This document shows positions 1 through 9,489 of a DNA stretch of 64,000 nucleotides, in pieces. The stretch lies in assembly GCA_025618425.1 (NCBI GenBank), contig CM046837.1, positions 21,368,303 through 21,432,302 of the forward strand. The letters are read 5' to 3'. Numbering within the stretch: the first letter of the stretch is position 1; each line of letters opens with the position of its first letter. Under the pieces are notes generated by a model. That model searched no databases and had not been told where the DNA came from. It was given only the letters and a program-made list of their open reading frames with translations. The translations under genes and the position numbers were made by a program. The DNA is from Heliocidaris tuberculata. Taxonomy: Eukaryota; Echinodermata; Echinoidea; Camarodonta; Echinometridae.

Positions 1-190
1 CCGCATGCCTAGCTAGATCCATGATTCATGTATTAGAATTAATAATTATTTACATTTGTTCTAATACTATAGCATCGGCAACTCTCTAAATTTAATATGT
101 GGAAATCAATTGATGAATATATTTGCTAGCTAAATTCATTGCCTTATGACTTCCTATAACTGCAGTTTGCATATATACATATATCTATGA

Positions 191-370
191 TGAAGTGTCG
201 TGGTATAGTGGTTCATTCACTTGACTCTCAATCCCAGGCTGAGGGTTCGATTCTCAGCCCAGCACTACAGTCATTTGACAAGACATTAACCCACTTTGCC
301 ACTCTCCACCCGGGCGTTAAATGGGAACCTTGCAAGATTCATTCCTTGGCATGACTGCTCTCTCATCAGG
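191..370 (+). mobile_element. tRNA-derived SINE
   Basis: The head (about 194-266) is tRNA-like, with an A box (TGGTATAGTGG) and a B box (GGTTCGATTCT), and its acceptor-like ends pair partly. A non-tRNA body follows (ACCCACTTTGCCACTCTCC, then AAATGGGAACC), as in many metazoan tRNA SINEs. No clear tail or target-site duplication is visible, so the 3' border is approximate. The element ends about 25 bases before the splice acceptor of the first CCP exon and replaces the upstream intron sequence that the other tandem copies share. Confidence 0.7.
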
Positions 371-396
371 CAATCTGATATTCTTATTTCTTATAG

Positions 397-582
397 TTGT
401 GACCTGCGCGGTTCCAGCTCTTACGTCAGGGCTCCAGGTAAATGGATGCACAGACAGTGGATCAGAAAATTACGACACCATCTGTCAGTATAGCTGTGTG
501 ACTGGCTATACCATTAATGGAGCTGCTTCTGTGATATGTGGTTCGGATGGGATGTTCTCCCCACCTATTCCAACATGTGACG
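397..582 (+). CDS. CCP/sushi exon 1 (six-cysteine type)
   Basis: This 186-bp phase 1-1 exon lies between TTCTTATTTCTTATAG and GTAAAAAT and encodes a CCP module of about 62 residues. Cysteines occur in VTCAVP, VNGCTD, TICQYSC (two), VICGSDG and PTCDG: the four canonical CCP cysteines plus one extra pair. The usual Trp before the last cysteine is absent (GSDGMFSPPIPTC). The module reads on from an unseen upstream exon, whose last base must supply the first base of codon 1. The acceptor context differs from sister exons because a SINE sits just upstream. Confidence 0.85.
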
Positions 583-1092
583 GTAAAAATCCCTCAAAAT
601 CAAATACCTTGTTATAGGTTTTTCGAGGTCGGGGAGTGTCATAAGTGGGGATTGCATGTGAATATTTCGCTAATAAATGTTCGGGTTAAATATGACATTC
701 CTTTATTTCAATGAACATTTAGGACAAAATAATAGTCTTTTTTCGGAAAAAAGGTTAATTTTTTTTGTTTTGAGCATTACAAAATGACAAATTTTCGGAG
801 TATAAGTTTCCCAAGGTTACTGAAACATCGAAAATTACGCAAAACAGAAAATTATGTTATTATTGGTTACTATATCGTTCAAACTTTATGTATTAAGTGT
901 ATTTTAGCAAACAGTCTAGTATGAAAATTTGTCAAGATTTTTTTTAAATGTAGCTACAAGATTATGTTTATTGATTATTCGAATTTCAGTAATTAGAAGT
1001 GTAAAATATTTGATTTTTTTCTCCAGAATTGGGAAATTTGAATGTTTGAACATTTAACATTTATGTTTCATGTCCTGTTTTCTTTACAATTG

Positions 1093-1129
<37 letters not shown>

Positions 1130-1407
1130 GGTTCGGCTGTCTTTGGCCAGGTTTTATTGATCAAAGTGTCAAATCAAAGTACACATGATAGGCTACGATA
1201 TGGGTATCTTCGACTGAATCTATATAGATTGATTGCAGCATAATTTAGGGTTGAATTTGGGTTTCCTTTTTCATGATTCATACTGTATACATATATCAGT
1301 CACTAAATCGCAAGAGATCAACCGGAAAAGCTTTGCAAAAGGATACTCTTTTAAAGGGTTGGACTGTAATATCATTACGCAATTTTATATTTTTCCTTTT
1401 GTTATAG

Positions 1408-1593
1408 TTGTAACCTGCGCGGTTCCAGCTCTTACGCCGGGGCTCCAGGTAAATGGTTGCACAGACAGTGGATCAGAAAATTACGATACCATTTGTCAGT
1501 ATAGATGTATGACTGGCTATACAATTAATGGAGCTGCTTCAGTGACATGTGGCTCGGATGGGATGTTATTACCAGCTGTGCCAACATGTGACG
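1408..1593 (+). CDS. CCP/sushi exon 2 (six-cysteine type)
   Basis: A 186-bp phase 1-1 exon, with acceptor TTTTGTTATAG and donor GTAAAAA. It encodes the same six-Cys CCP as exon 1 with few changes: S to P in TPGLQ, SCV to RCM, and MLLPAVP in place of MFSPPIP. It differs from exon 3 at about 11 of 186 bases by hand count, with flanking introns also alike, so it arose by duplication of a whole exon-intron unit. It joins exon 1 in frame (G + TT gives Val). Confidence 0.88.
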
Positions 1594-2423
1594 GTAAAAA
1601 TCCCTCAAAATCAAATAACTTCTTGTGATCAATGTAAGATACTGCACGGTAGGTTTGTCGAGGACAGGAGTGTCACTAGAGTGGATTGCATGTGAATATT
1701 CCGTTAATAATTGTTCGGGCTAAATATGACATTCCTTTATTTCCATAAACATTGAAGACAAAAATAGAATAGTCTTTTTCGAAAATGAATTTAAATCATT
1801 TGTTTTCGGTGTTACGGAATGACAAATTTTCGGAGTATAAGTTACCCAAGGTTACTGAAACATCACAAATTACGCAAAACAGAAAAATTGTGCTATTATT
1901 GGTTACCAGATCGTTTAAACTTTATGTATAGAGTGTATTTTAGCAAACAGTCTAGTATGAAAATTTGTCATGATTGCTTTTAAAAAGTAGCTTCAAGATT
2001 ATGTTTGATTACGCGAATTTCAGTAATTAGGAGTGTAAAATATCTGATTTTTATTTATTTTTTACTCCAGAGTTGGGAAATTTGAATGTTTAAACTTTAA
2101 TGTTTCATGTCCTGTTTTCCTGACAATTGCATGTATATATTCCAGGTTCAGCTGTCTATGCCAGGTTTTATTGATCAAAGTGTCAAATCAAAGTACACAT
2201 GATAGGCTACGATATGGGTATCTTCGATTGAATCTATATAGATTGATTGCAGCATAATGTGGGGTTGAATTTGGGCTTCCTTTTTCATGATTCACACTGT
2301 GTACATATATCAGTCGCTCAATCGCAAGAGATCAACCGGAAAAGCTTTGCAAAAGAATACTCTTTTAAAATGGGTTGGACTGTAATATCATTATGCAATT
2401 TTATATTTTTCATTTTGTTATAG

Positions 2424-2609
2424 TTGTGACCTGCGCGGTTCCAGCTCTTACGCCGGGGCTCCAGGTAAATGGTTGCACAGACAGTGGATCAGAAAATTAC
2501 GATACCATTTGTCAGTATAGATGTATGACTGGCTATACAATTAATGGAACTGCTTCTGTGACATGTGGTTCGGATGGAATGTTCTCCCCAGCTATTCCAA
2601 CTTGTGACG
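2424..2609 (+). CDS. CCP/sushi exon 3 (six-cysteine type)
   Basis: A 186-bp phase 1-1 exon, with acceptor CATTTTGTTATAG and donor GTAAAGA. It encodes the six-Cys CCP with RCMTGYTINGTAS and MFSPAIPTC. INGT creates an N-x-T glycosylation sequon (Asn-Gly-Thr) absent from exons 1, 2 and 4, where the residue is Ala. All six cysteines are kept and no frame damage is visible. It is closest to exon 2. Confidence 0.88.
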
Positions 2610-3456
2610 GTAAAGATCACTCGAAATCAAATAACTTCTCGTGATCAATGTAAGATACTGCAGGGTAGGTTTGGCGAAGACAGGAGTGTCACTAGACGGG
2701 ATTGCATATAAATATTCCGTTTATAATTGTTCGGGCTAAATATGACATTCCTTTATTTCCATAAACATTTATGACAAAATAATAATTCTTTTTAATTGAT
2801 GACTTACCAATGCCTGTTTTTAAAATCATGTCCAAATCGCCCAAGTTTGGGATGGATGTTATTCATGATTTACATTCTTTACTCGAGAATGCATTAAAAT
2901 GGAAACGAGACCATTCAACAAAATCTTGGGCTGGCCATCCCTTGCATTCCGCACTTCGGCAGATGCAAATTTGACATAAATCTGGGGAAATGCCAGGTTC
3001 GGCTGTCTCTGGCCAGGTTTTATTGATCAAAGTGTCAAATCAAAGTACACATGATAGGCTGCAATATGGGTATCTTCGACTGAATCTATATAGAATGATT
3101 GCAACATAATTGAGGGTTGAATTTGGGTTTCCCTTTTCATGAGTCATGACTCACACTGTCTACATTTATCTTTTGCTCACTCGACAGAGTCAATTGGCCC
3201 TGCTTTGCGAAAGGACACTGCGCTAAAGTACACATGATAAGCTACAATATGGTTATCTTCGTCTCAATCTATATAGATTCATTGCAACATAATTTAGGTT
3301 TGAATTGGGGTTTCCTTTTTCATGACTCACACTGTAAACATATATCAATTGCTCAATCGCAAAAGATCAGCTTGAAAAGCTTTGCGGAAGGATACTGTGT
3401 TAAAAAGGATTCGACTGTACTCCCAGTATGCAATTTTATATTCTTATTTGTTGTAG

Positions 3457-3642
3457 TTGTAACCTGCGCGGTTCCAACTCTTACGCCGGGGCTCCAGGTA
3501 AATGGATGCACAGACAGTGGATCAGAAAATTACGATACCATCTGTCAGTATAGCTGTTTGACTGGCTATACCATTAATGGAGCTGATTCTTTGACATGTG
3601 GTTCGGATGGGATGTTCTCACACGACATCCCAACATGTGACG
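3457..3642 (+). CDS. CCP/sushi exon 4 (six-cysteine type)
   Basis: A 186-bp phase 1-1 exon, with acceptor TTATTTGTTGTAG and donor GTAAAAAT. It encodes a six-Cys CCP with SCLTGYTINGADSLTC and MFSHDIPTC, so this copy has begun to diverge near its C-terminal cysteine. The intron stretch upstream is duplicated twice in a row (about 3000-3230 and 3230-3450), the second time without a second exon. Confidence 0.88.
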
Positions 3643-5125
3643 GTAAAAATCACTCGAAATTGAATAACTTCTTGTCACTAATGTAGGATACTGCAAGGTA
3701 GGTGTGTCGAGGACAGGAACGTCATTTCAGTGCGAGTCAGAAAAATGTAACTTTTTAAATTGAGTATTGTCTTAAAAATGTGGGATTGACAGGATGTTTT
3801 TAGCATGTATGGATAGAGCATATATTCCTTTGTTGCTTGGTAAAATCTGTTTCAATTTCGCTGTTACAGTTGAGCGCACAACAGCCATTGTTTGAAAGAC
3901 AGTCAAAACCCATTTGCGCCAAGTCGTATGATAACAGTGCCATGCCTAATTTCAATCAATCTGTCAGGGAGAGTACTGAGTTTTCGGGAATGATCAAAGT
4001 CCCCAAAGAGACGATTGGCCTCAGTGAATCATTCATGACCTTTCAGCGCTTTCTGACCATTGATCGTACAAAGTGAATGACAATCCTGCATCGCTTAGAC
4101 ATACATATCTTTAAACATTCACTACAAAAAAACACTCATGGAATGTTGATGTTGAAATTTCAGTCAATAAAAGATGGATAAATAAAGTTTATGCCCTCAA
4201 AAATCAGGATTCACAAGCCATGTGGAAAACTCGTAATTGAAGGATGAAAACGCGATTCGAAAATGTATTTTTTGATTCTGCGTGTCACAGATTCGTTCAA
4301 GGCGTTCTTAGTTTGCTGCAGTAATGCAACAAAACACACTGTGCCTGTAATGCCCTATGCATATACAGTGTTTAAACCACACACACACATGTGGGCGTGT
4401 GGGTGTGTGTGTGCGCGTGTGTAAGTGTGTGTATTTGCGTGTATGTTATTGGGTGCGGGCCTCCGCCATCCCGCTCGATGCGGAGCTCTGTGTGTACGTG
4501 TGGGTGTATTTCTTTCTCTCTCCCTCTCTCTCTTTCTCTCTTCCTCTCTTTCTCGCTCGCTTCGGTGAATTATTCTCGTAGCGACTGGAATAAGAACATT
4601 TTTAACGGTTCACTGTGACCAGTTCGCTTCGCTCCAGTACATAATAACCTTTTGCGCTTCTGTGTACCCTAAAATGCGGGACTACAATCGTCCCGAAGAT
4701 TAGGCTATCTCCCTGACTCAATTATCATTACAAAAGGCTTTTTTGCTCATTGTGGCAGTGAATCCAAATCCGGTAAAGTGATGTTGATGTTTGCACATCA
4801 ATTGACTCATATCCAGTAAATTCATTACTGATTCTCTACAAATGTGGTATCATATAAAAGGGAAGGGGTAATCTGGGACTGCATGTGAATATTCCGTTAA
4901 GAATTTTTGATGGCTAAATATGCCATTTCTTTCATTTCCATAAAGTTTCTTGACAAAAGAATAGTCTTTTTCGGAAATAAGTTATAATGATTTGTTTTGG
5001 ACATTACGGAATGAGTAATTTTCTGAGCATAAGTTGTAAAAGATTATTGCGGCATGGGAAATTACGCAAAACAGAAAGTTCTGCTATTATGGGTTACAAT
5101 ATTTTAATTGTTTATTGGTGTATAT
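3643..5125. other. Intron, no exon seen
   Basis: There is no splice-bordered domain exon in this stretch. It holds an open frame at 3837-4076 that I do not recognise and do not call a gene, a TG-rich and then CT-rich low-complexity stretch (about 4380-4560), and a copy of the post-exon intron block of the tandem units (about 4870-5106). Confidence 0.6.
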
Positions 5126-5167
5126 AAGTATATATATATATATTATATATATTATATATATATATAT

Positions 5168-5206
<39 letters not shown>

Positions 5207-5257
5207 TATAACACACATATATATATATATATATATATTATATTACATATATAATAT

Positions 5258-5295
<38 letters not shown>

Positions 5296-5296
5296 T
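5126..5296. repeat. TA-rich microsatellite
   Basis: An interrupted (TA)n tract. A second TA tract follows at about 5632-5682, so the palindrome between them is bracketed by AT repeats. Confidence 0.9.
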
Positions 5297-5377
5297 TCGG
5301 TCCATCTTAGCGTAAAGTGCTCAATGTCTACGCAGAGCAATGAATATTATGGTATAAGACAAACTAATGGAGCATGG

Positions 5378-5418
5378 CTGCTACTCGGAGTTTCACGCCT
5401 TAAGCGATCATCAGGCAA
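5378..5418 (-). ncRNA. Hammerhead ribozyme-like motif, left arm
   Basis: On the - strand the order is CTGATGA, a stem-loop CGCT-TAA-GGCG, then GAAACTCCGAGTA. This fits a minimal type I hammerhead: core CUGAUGA, short stem II, GAAA, a tiny stem III (ACU/AGU with loop CCG) and a GUA cleavage triplet. Stem I would be TTGC with GCAG. The pair next to the core in stem II is U/U rather than the usual G-C, so activity is uncertain. Confidence 0.5.
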
Positions 5419-5559
5419 ATGATAGCTTCTTTAAAATTACATGATTACTTACTGTACATGGGTACAAATATGTTTAAAATAAGTTCAGAATGCCTTATTT
5501 TGAACGTATTTGTACACATGTATAGTGGAGTAATCATGTAATTTAAAAGAAGCTATCAC

Positions 5560-5600
5560 TTGCCTGATGATCGCCTAAGGCGTGGAACTCCGAGTAGCAG
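5560..5600 (+). ncRNA. Hammerhead ribozyme-like motif, right arm (mutated)
   Basis: This is the mirror copy of the left-arm motif: CTGATGA, stem CGCC/GGCG with loop TAA, then GGAACTCCGAGTA. The conserved GAAA has become GGAA, so this copy is probably inactive although its stem II pairs better than in the left arm. Confidence 0.45.
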
Positions 5601-6180
5601 CCATGCTCCATTAGTTTGTCTTATACCATAATATATATATATATATATAATATTATATTATATATATATTATATATATATGATATATTATGTGAGAATGT
5701 TTTGTTCTCACACTATAGCGTCGGTAATGGATTGAGCTAGGCATTCATGTATATACATGTATATCCATTGTGAGTTTAAAAAAGCGAAACCTGTATTCAA
5801 GTCCTATTGTCTTTAAAAAAACAAGCAAGACTACCAAAATATGTTCTATTAAAATGATAGTAGATAATGTCTTCTTTAATTTCATAGGCTGCTCACCAAA
5901 TTTAGAAAATGGATGACTGAAACAATGGCAATTTTTTTTAAAGCATGTCAAATTCGCCTTTGCCAAAGTTTGGGATGGATATTGTTCAGGATTAACATTC
6001 TTTATTTGTGAGTGCATTCAAATGGAAAGGAGACCATTCAACAAAATCTTGGGTTGACCATCCCTTGCATTCAAACCTTGGGCAGATGCAAATTTGACAT
6101 GAGTCAGGGAAAATGGTTCAGTGACCCAAGGGTACTTGCACAATCAACTGTAGTTTTCATGTACTACGAATAATTGTATC

Positions 6181-6450
6181 CACGCCACCAACTACACTAA
6201 GTGCCAATATTTCTATGTCTGTGAAACTAAGAGAAGGCTTGTCGACAGAGTGACTGAACATATACGTTCTATAAGGATTGAGTCGGCAGGCCTACCTGTT
6301 GCACAGCACTTCAATAAGCCAGCCCACAACATCGGTCATTACCAAGTGAGCGTCCTCATGAATGATTTCCAGTCAGATGCGGCCATGAAGGAGAGGAACG
6401 CCTTATCCACTATCTCATCTCTCCAACCTGGTGGGATGAATGTATCTTTT
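6181..6450 (+). pseudogene. Penelope-like element, GIY-YIG-like C-terminal fragment
   Basis: The open stretch reads KCQYFYVCETKRRLVDRV, then TEHIRSIR, PVAQHFNKPAHNI and ERNALSTISSLQPGGMN. The Y-V-x-E-T-x-R-R-L...EH..SIR...V..HFN..H pattern, with closing E...I..L.P.G.N, is that of the GIY-YIG endonuclease end of Penelope-like retroelements. The usual Gly in Y-V-G-E-T is Cys here. Only this end survives and no reverse transcriptase is visible upstream. A pyrimidine-rich stretch (6455-6775) follows, then CCTGATGAAGCC...GGTGAAA (6867-6885), a motif often seen at the tail of such elements. Confidence 0.65.
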
Positions 6451-6454
6451 TACT

Positions 6455-6775
6455 CTTTTTCTACCGTTCGATATCTTATCTTTATGTTTCTTTCTTTCCC
6501 TTTCATCTTTTCTTTCCTATTTTTTTTTCTTCTCCATTTGTCTTTGTCTCCCCTCCTGCCTTTTCTATGTTCTTTTCTTATTCTCACTCTCCGAGTCTCT
6601 CTCTCTCTCTCTCTCTTCCCTTTCAGTTTTCTTTTCATATTCTTTTTATCTCTCTTATTTTTCTTTTTCTTTTCTTATCTCATTTTTATTATTTTTAATG
6701 TTTAAATTTTTCCCCTTTTTCTTCCCCCCCCCCCTTTTATTTTTCTTCCTTCTTTCTCTCTCCTTTTCACTGCAC
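6455..6775 (+). repeat. Pyrimidine-rich low-complexity tract
   Basis: A long T/C-rich tract lies directly downstream of the Penelope-like fragment and is probably its decayed 3' untranslated part. Apparent open frames through it are Ser/Phe/Leu-only and are not genes. Confidence 0.75.
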
Positions 6776-6998
6776 TTTTGCTTTGTTGCGCTAGTATCCT
6801 TTAGCGCATTGCGCTTAGCGCACTGCGTTGCTATGCTGAATGCTTTTTGAATAAAGTTCATTTCCTGATGAAGCCCTTTTGGTGAAAATTAGTAATATTT
6901 CTTCTCTCCAACGGTTGTTTCATTTATTGGTAACTTTTGCTTATTTCTCATTAACCGACTCGTTACAGTTATTTTGTGTTTTATATATATATATATAT

Positions 6999-7293
6999 AA
7001 TTGTGAGAAATGAAAATGAGAGAATAATGGTTGCGTAGCTTAAATCAAAGTTCCCCAGAGCTGTCCTCCCTTTTTGAATTTTTGCAAAGGTTGAAAAAAT
7101 GTCTCCGCCGGGAATCGAACCCGGGTCGTTGGCTCAGAACGCCAATGCCTTAACCACTAGACCACGGAGACGGGCCAGTGATTTCGGCGACACCAGATTC
7201 AATTGACCGACAGATTGACAAATCTTCAACCTTATTAATTAATTCCTTTGTCGGGGGCAGGTGAGTTTTCTCTCATTTTCATTTCTCACAATT
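6999..7293. mobile_element. Palindromic element carrying a tRNA-like gene
   Basis: A 26-base perfect inverted repeat bounds the block: 6999-7024 (AATTGTGAGAAATGAAAATG...) and its reverse complement at 7268-7293. Inside lies an intact-looking tRNA (7101-7171, - strand). Related sequence recurs at 7415-7573 in the same orientation with most of the tRNA deleted, and at about 7622-7835 in inverted orientation with a second tRNA. I infer a mobile or foldback repeat that carries a tRNA. The exact ends are uncertain because TA microsatellites abut them. Confidence 0.55.
7101..7171 (-). tRNA. tRNA-like gene, anticodon TCT (Arg-like)
   Basis: Read on the - strand it folds as a full 71-base cloverleaf. 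The acceptor stem GTCTCCG/CGGAGAC has seven pairs, the anticodon stem TTGGC/GCCAA encloses the loop GTTCTGA (anticodon TCT, with T33), and the T arm is CCGGG-TTCGATT-CCCGG. The A box (TGGTCTAGTGG) and B box (GGTTCGATTCC) are intact. TCT would decode Arg AGA, but the D arm looks like that of tRNA-Glu, so the identity is unsure. Its place inside a repeated palindromic block suggests a mobile or pseudo copy. Confidence 0.7.
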
Positions 7294-7342
7294 ATTATTT
7301 CCACGAGAGTTGCCAAAGCTGTTGTATATGTTATTTCCTTAC

Positions 7343-7343
<1 letters not shown>

Positions 7344-7411
<68 letters not shown>
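7344..7411. repeat. (TA)n microsatellite
   Basis: An uninterrupted TA run between the two related tRNA-bearing blocks. Confidence 0.95.
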
Positions 7412-7412
<1 letters not shown>

Positions 7413-7442
7413 AAGAAAATGAGAGAATAATGATTGCGTAGC

Positions 7443-7472
7443 TAATGCCTTATCCACTAGACCACAGCGACG
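7443..7472 (-). pseudogene. Truncated tRNA-like copy
   Basis: The - strand reads GTCGCTGTGGTCTAGTGGAT then AAGGCATTAGC. It keeps the 5' acceptor, A box and D arm of the tRNA at 7101-7171 but lacks the anticodon loop, T arm and 3' acceptor. The following bases (GGGCCAGTGGCTTCGGCGAC) match the flank of the intact copy. Confidence 0.75.
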
Positions 7473-7621
7473 GGCCAGTGGCTTCGGCGACACCAGATTC
7501 AATTGACCGACAAATTGAGAAATCTTCAACCTCATCAACCAATTCCTTTGTCGGGGGGAAGGTGAGTTTTGAAAAATGACGCATGCCTCTGCTGGATCCA
7601 AGCAAATGCGTTGAGATACAT

Positions 7622-7692
7622 GTCTCCGTGTTCCAGTGGTTAAGGCATTGGCGTTCTAAGCCAGTGACCTGGGATCGATTCCCGGCGGAGAC
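7622..7692 (+). pseudogene. Second tRNA-like copy, anticodon TCT, decayed
   Basis: This 71-base relative of the tRNA at 7101-7171 is in opposite orientation. The acceptor stem is perfect and the anticodon loop GTTCTAA still gives TCT. The anticodon stem now has a T-G pair, the T stem starts CTGGG, and the T loop begins ATCGATT, which spoils the B box (GGATCGATTCC). It is probably inactive. Confidence 0.65.
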
Positions 7693-7870
7693 AATTTTTC
7701 AAAACAAAAAAAAAATCAAAAATGGAGGACAGCTCTGGGGAACTTTGATTTAAGCTACGCATCCTTATTCTCTCATTTCCTTTCAAATTCTATTTATTCC
7801 CACGAGAGTTTCCAAAGCTGTATATGTTATTTCCTTAAACACACACACACACAACGCACACGCACATAAT

Positions 7871-7920
<50 letters not shown>
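7871..7920. repeat. (TA)n microsatellite
   Basis: A TA run preceded by a short CA tract (7839-7852). Confidence 0.95.
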
Positions 7921-7923
<3 letters not shown>

Positions 7924-8061
7924 GAAAATTTTCCTGATGAATGCTTATGGCCGAAAATTTGAAAACTGTGTTTAACGGAATTTTTACTTACTTTTTTTCT
8001 ACTCATCTCTACATTTACAATTCGAAGCAGAACTTATATTTTGTTATTGTTTCTATAAATA

Positions 8062-8067
<6 letters not shown>

Positions 8068-8107
<40 letters not shown>
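8068..8107. repeat. (TA)n microsatellite
   Basis: A TA run that ends about 110 bases before the acceptor of CCP exon 5. Confidence 0.95.
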
Positions 8108-8109
<2 letters not shown>

Positions 8110-8219
8110 TTTATTTGCTTCCTCGACAGTGATCAACTGGACCTGCTTTGCGAAAGAATATTGTGTAAAAAGTTGGACCGTACTCTCATTATTGTATATT
8201 CTTTTTTTTTGTTTAATAG

Positions 8220-8405
8220 TTGTGACCTGCGCGGTACCAGCTCTTACGCCGGGGCTACAGGTAAATGGATGCATAGACAGTGGATTTGAAAATTACGACA
8301 CTTTCTGTCAGTATAGCTGTGTGACTGGCTATACCCTTAACGGATCTGCTTCTGTGACATGCGGTTCGGATGGGATGTTCTCACCAGCTATCCCATCATG
8401 TGACG
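8220..8405 (+). CDS. CCP/sushi exon 5 (six-cysteine type)
   Basis: A 186-bp phase 1-1 exon, with acceptor TTTTTTTGTTTAATAG and donor GTAAAAAT. It encodes the same six-Cys Trp-less CCP, more diverged than exons 1-4: NGCIDSGFENYDTFC, TGYTLNGSAS and PSCDG. NGS forms a potential N-glycosylation site at the position where exon 3 has NGT. It lies 4.6 kb from exon 4 because mobile elements expanded the intron. It joins exon 6 as G + AG (Glu). Confidence 0.88.
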
Positions 8406-8893
8406 GTAAAAATCGCTCGAAATCAAATAAGTTTATGTCATCAGTGTAGTCTACTGCATTGTTGGTGTGTCGAGGATAGGAATGTCACTAGAGGGGATTG
8501 CATGTGAATATTCCGTTTAAAAAATTATTGACTAAATATGCCATTTCTTTCATTTCCATAAACGTTCTTGACAAAATAATAGTCTTTTTCGTGAATGACA
8601 ATTTTTTAGAGTATAAGTTGTGTTAGGTTACTGAAGCATGTGAAAACTACGCAAAACAACAAGTTCTGTTATGATTGGTTACTACTTTGAGTATCGAGTG
8701 ACTTTTTGGAAAACGGGTCATATTTACATGGTCTTTTCTCTTCTTTAAAAATTTGTCATGATTTGTTTTAAAAAGTAATTTCAAGATTATAGTAATTGAT
8801 TTTGCAAATTTCAGTTATCAGGAGTGTAAAAAGAAAGTCCAGGAAATTTGGATGTTCAAAATGTTCCATGTCCTGCTTTCCTTGGAATTGCCC

Positions 8894-9037
<144 letters not shown>

Positions 9038-9489
9038 GCATGGTGAGTTTAAAAAAGTAGAAAGCTGTATTCAAGTCCCAATGTGTTTTTAAAAAAAACA
9101 AGCAAGACTGCTGAAAGATGTTGTAATAATATGATAGTTGATAATGTCTTCTTTTATTTAATAGACTACTTACCAAAATTTGAGAATGGATGACTGAGCA
9201 ATGACCATTTTCTTTTAAAGCATGTCAAAATTGTTTTGGGCGTTACGGAATGACAAATTTTCGGAGTTTCCAAGGTTACTGCAGTATGGGAAATTGCGCA
9301 AAACAGAAAGTTCTCCTATTTTTCGTCACTGCATTGTGTAAACTTTGTGTACCAAGTGTATTTTAGCATAAAGGTCATGTTTATCTGATCTTTCTCCTCT
9401 TTGAAAATTTGTCATGACTGGTTTTAAAATGTAATTTCAAGATTATGTTAATTGATTATGCAAAATTCAGTAATCAGGAGTGCGTGTGC

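Larger units (their letters stand above)
583..3642 (+). repeat. Tandem exon-intron units of about 1.0 kb
   Basis: Exon starts at 397, 1408, 2424 and 3457 are spaced 1011, 1016 and 1033 bases apart. Introns repeat too: a post-exon block (GCATGTGAATATTCCG) recurs near 651, 1688 and 2703, and a pre-exon block (CAGGTTTTATTGATCAAAG) near 1148, 2161 and 3014. Further post-exon blocks occur near 4880-5105, 8495-8660 and 9230-9485. Those near 4880 and 9230 have no intact CCP exon beside them, so more units existed and lost their exons. A 2800-2990 block recurs at 5880-6115 and, in part, 9040-9220. Confidence 0.85.
5345..5633. mobile_element. Palindromic Penelope-like terminal sequence (inverted pair)
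   Basis: This is a near-perfect palindrome with arms of about 140 bases centred near 5489. The left arm starts TATTATGGTATAAGAC and the right arm ends GTCTTATACCATAATA. Each arm carries a hammerhead-like core. Penelope-like elements are known to carry hammerhead motifs in their terminal (pLTR) repeats, and a GIY-YIG-like coding remnant of this class lies about 550 bases downstream. I infer two inverted terminal sequences of a decayed element. A plain hairpin MITE is the alternative. Confidence 0.6.

Noticed and set aside
3837..4076. 79-residue open frame between CCP exons 4 and 5
   Set aside because: No similarity I recognise and it sits in an intron of the gene model; probably chance or a repeat relic.
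6440..6861. Phe/Leu/Ser-rich open frame and its Lys/Arg-rich mirror on the other strand
   Set aside because: Low-complexity pyrimidine tract, probably 3' sequence of a Penelope-like element.
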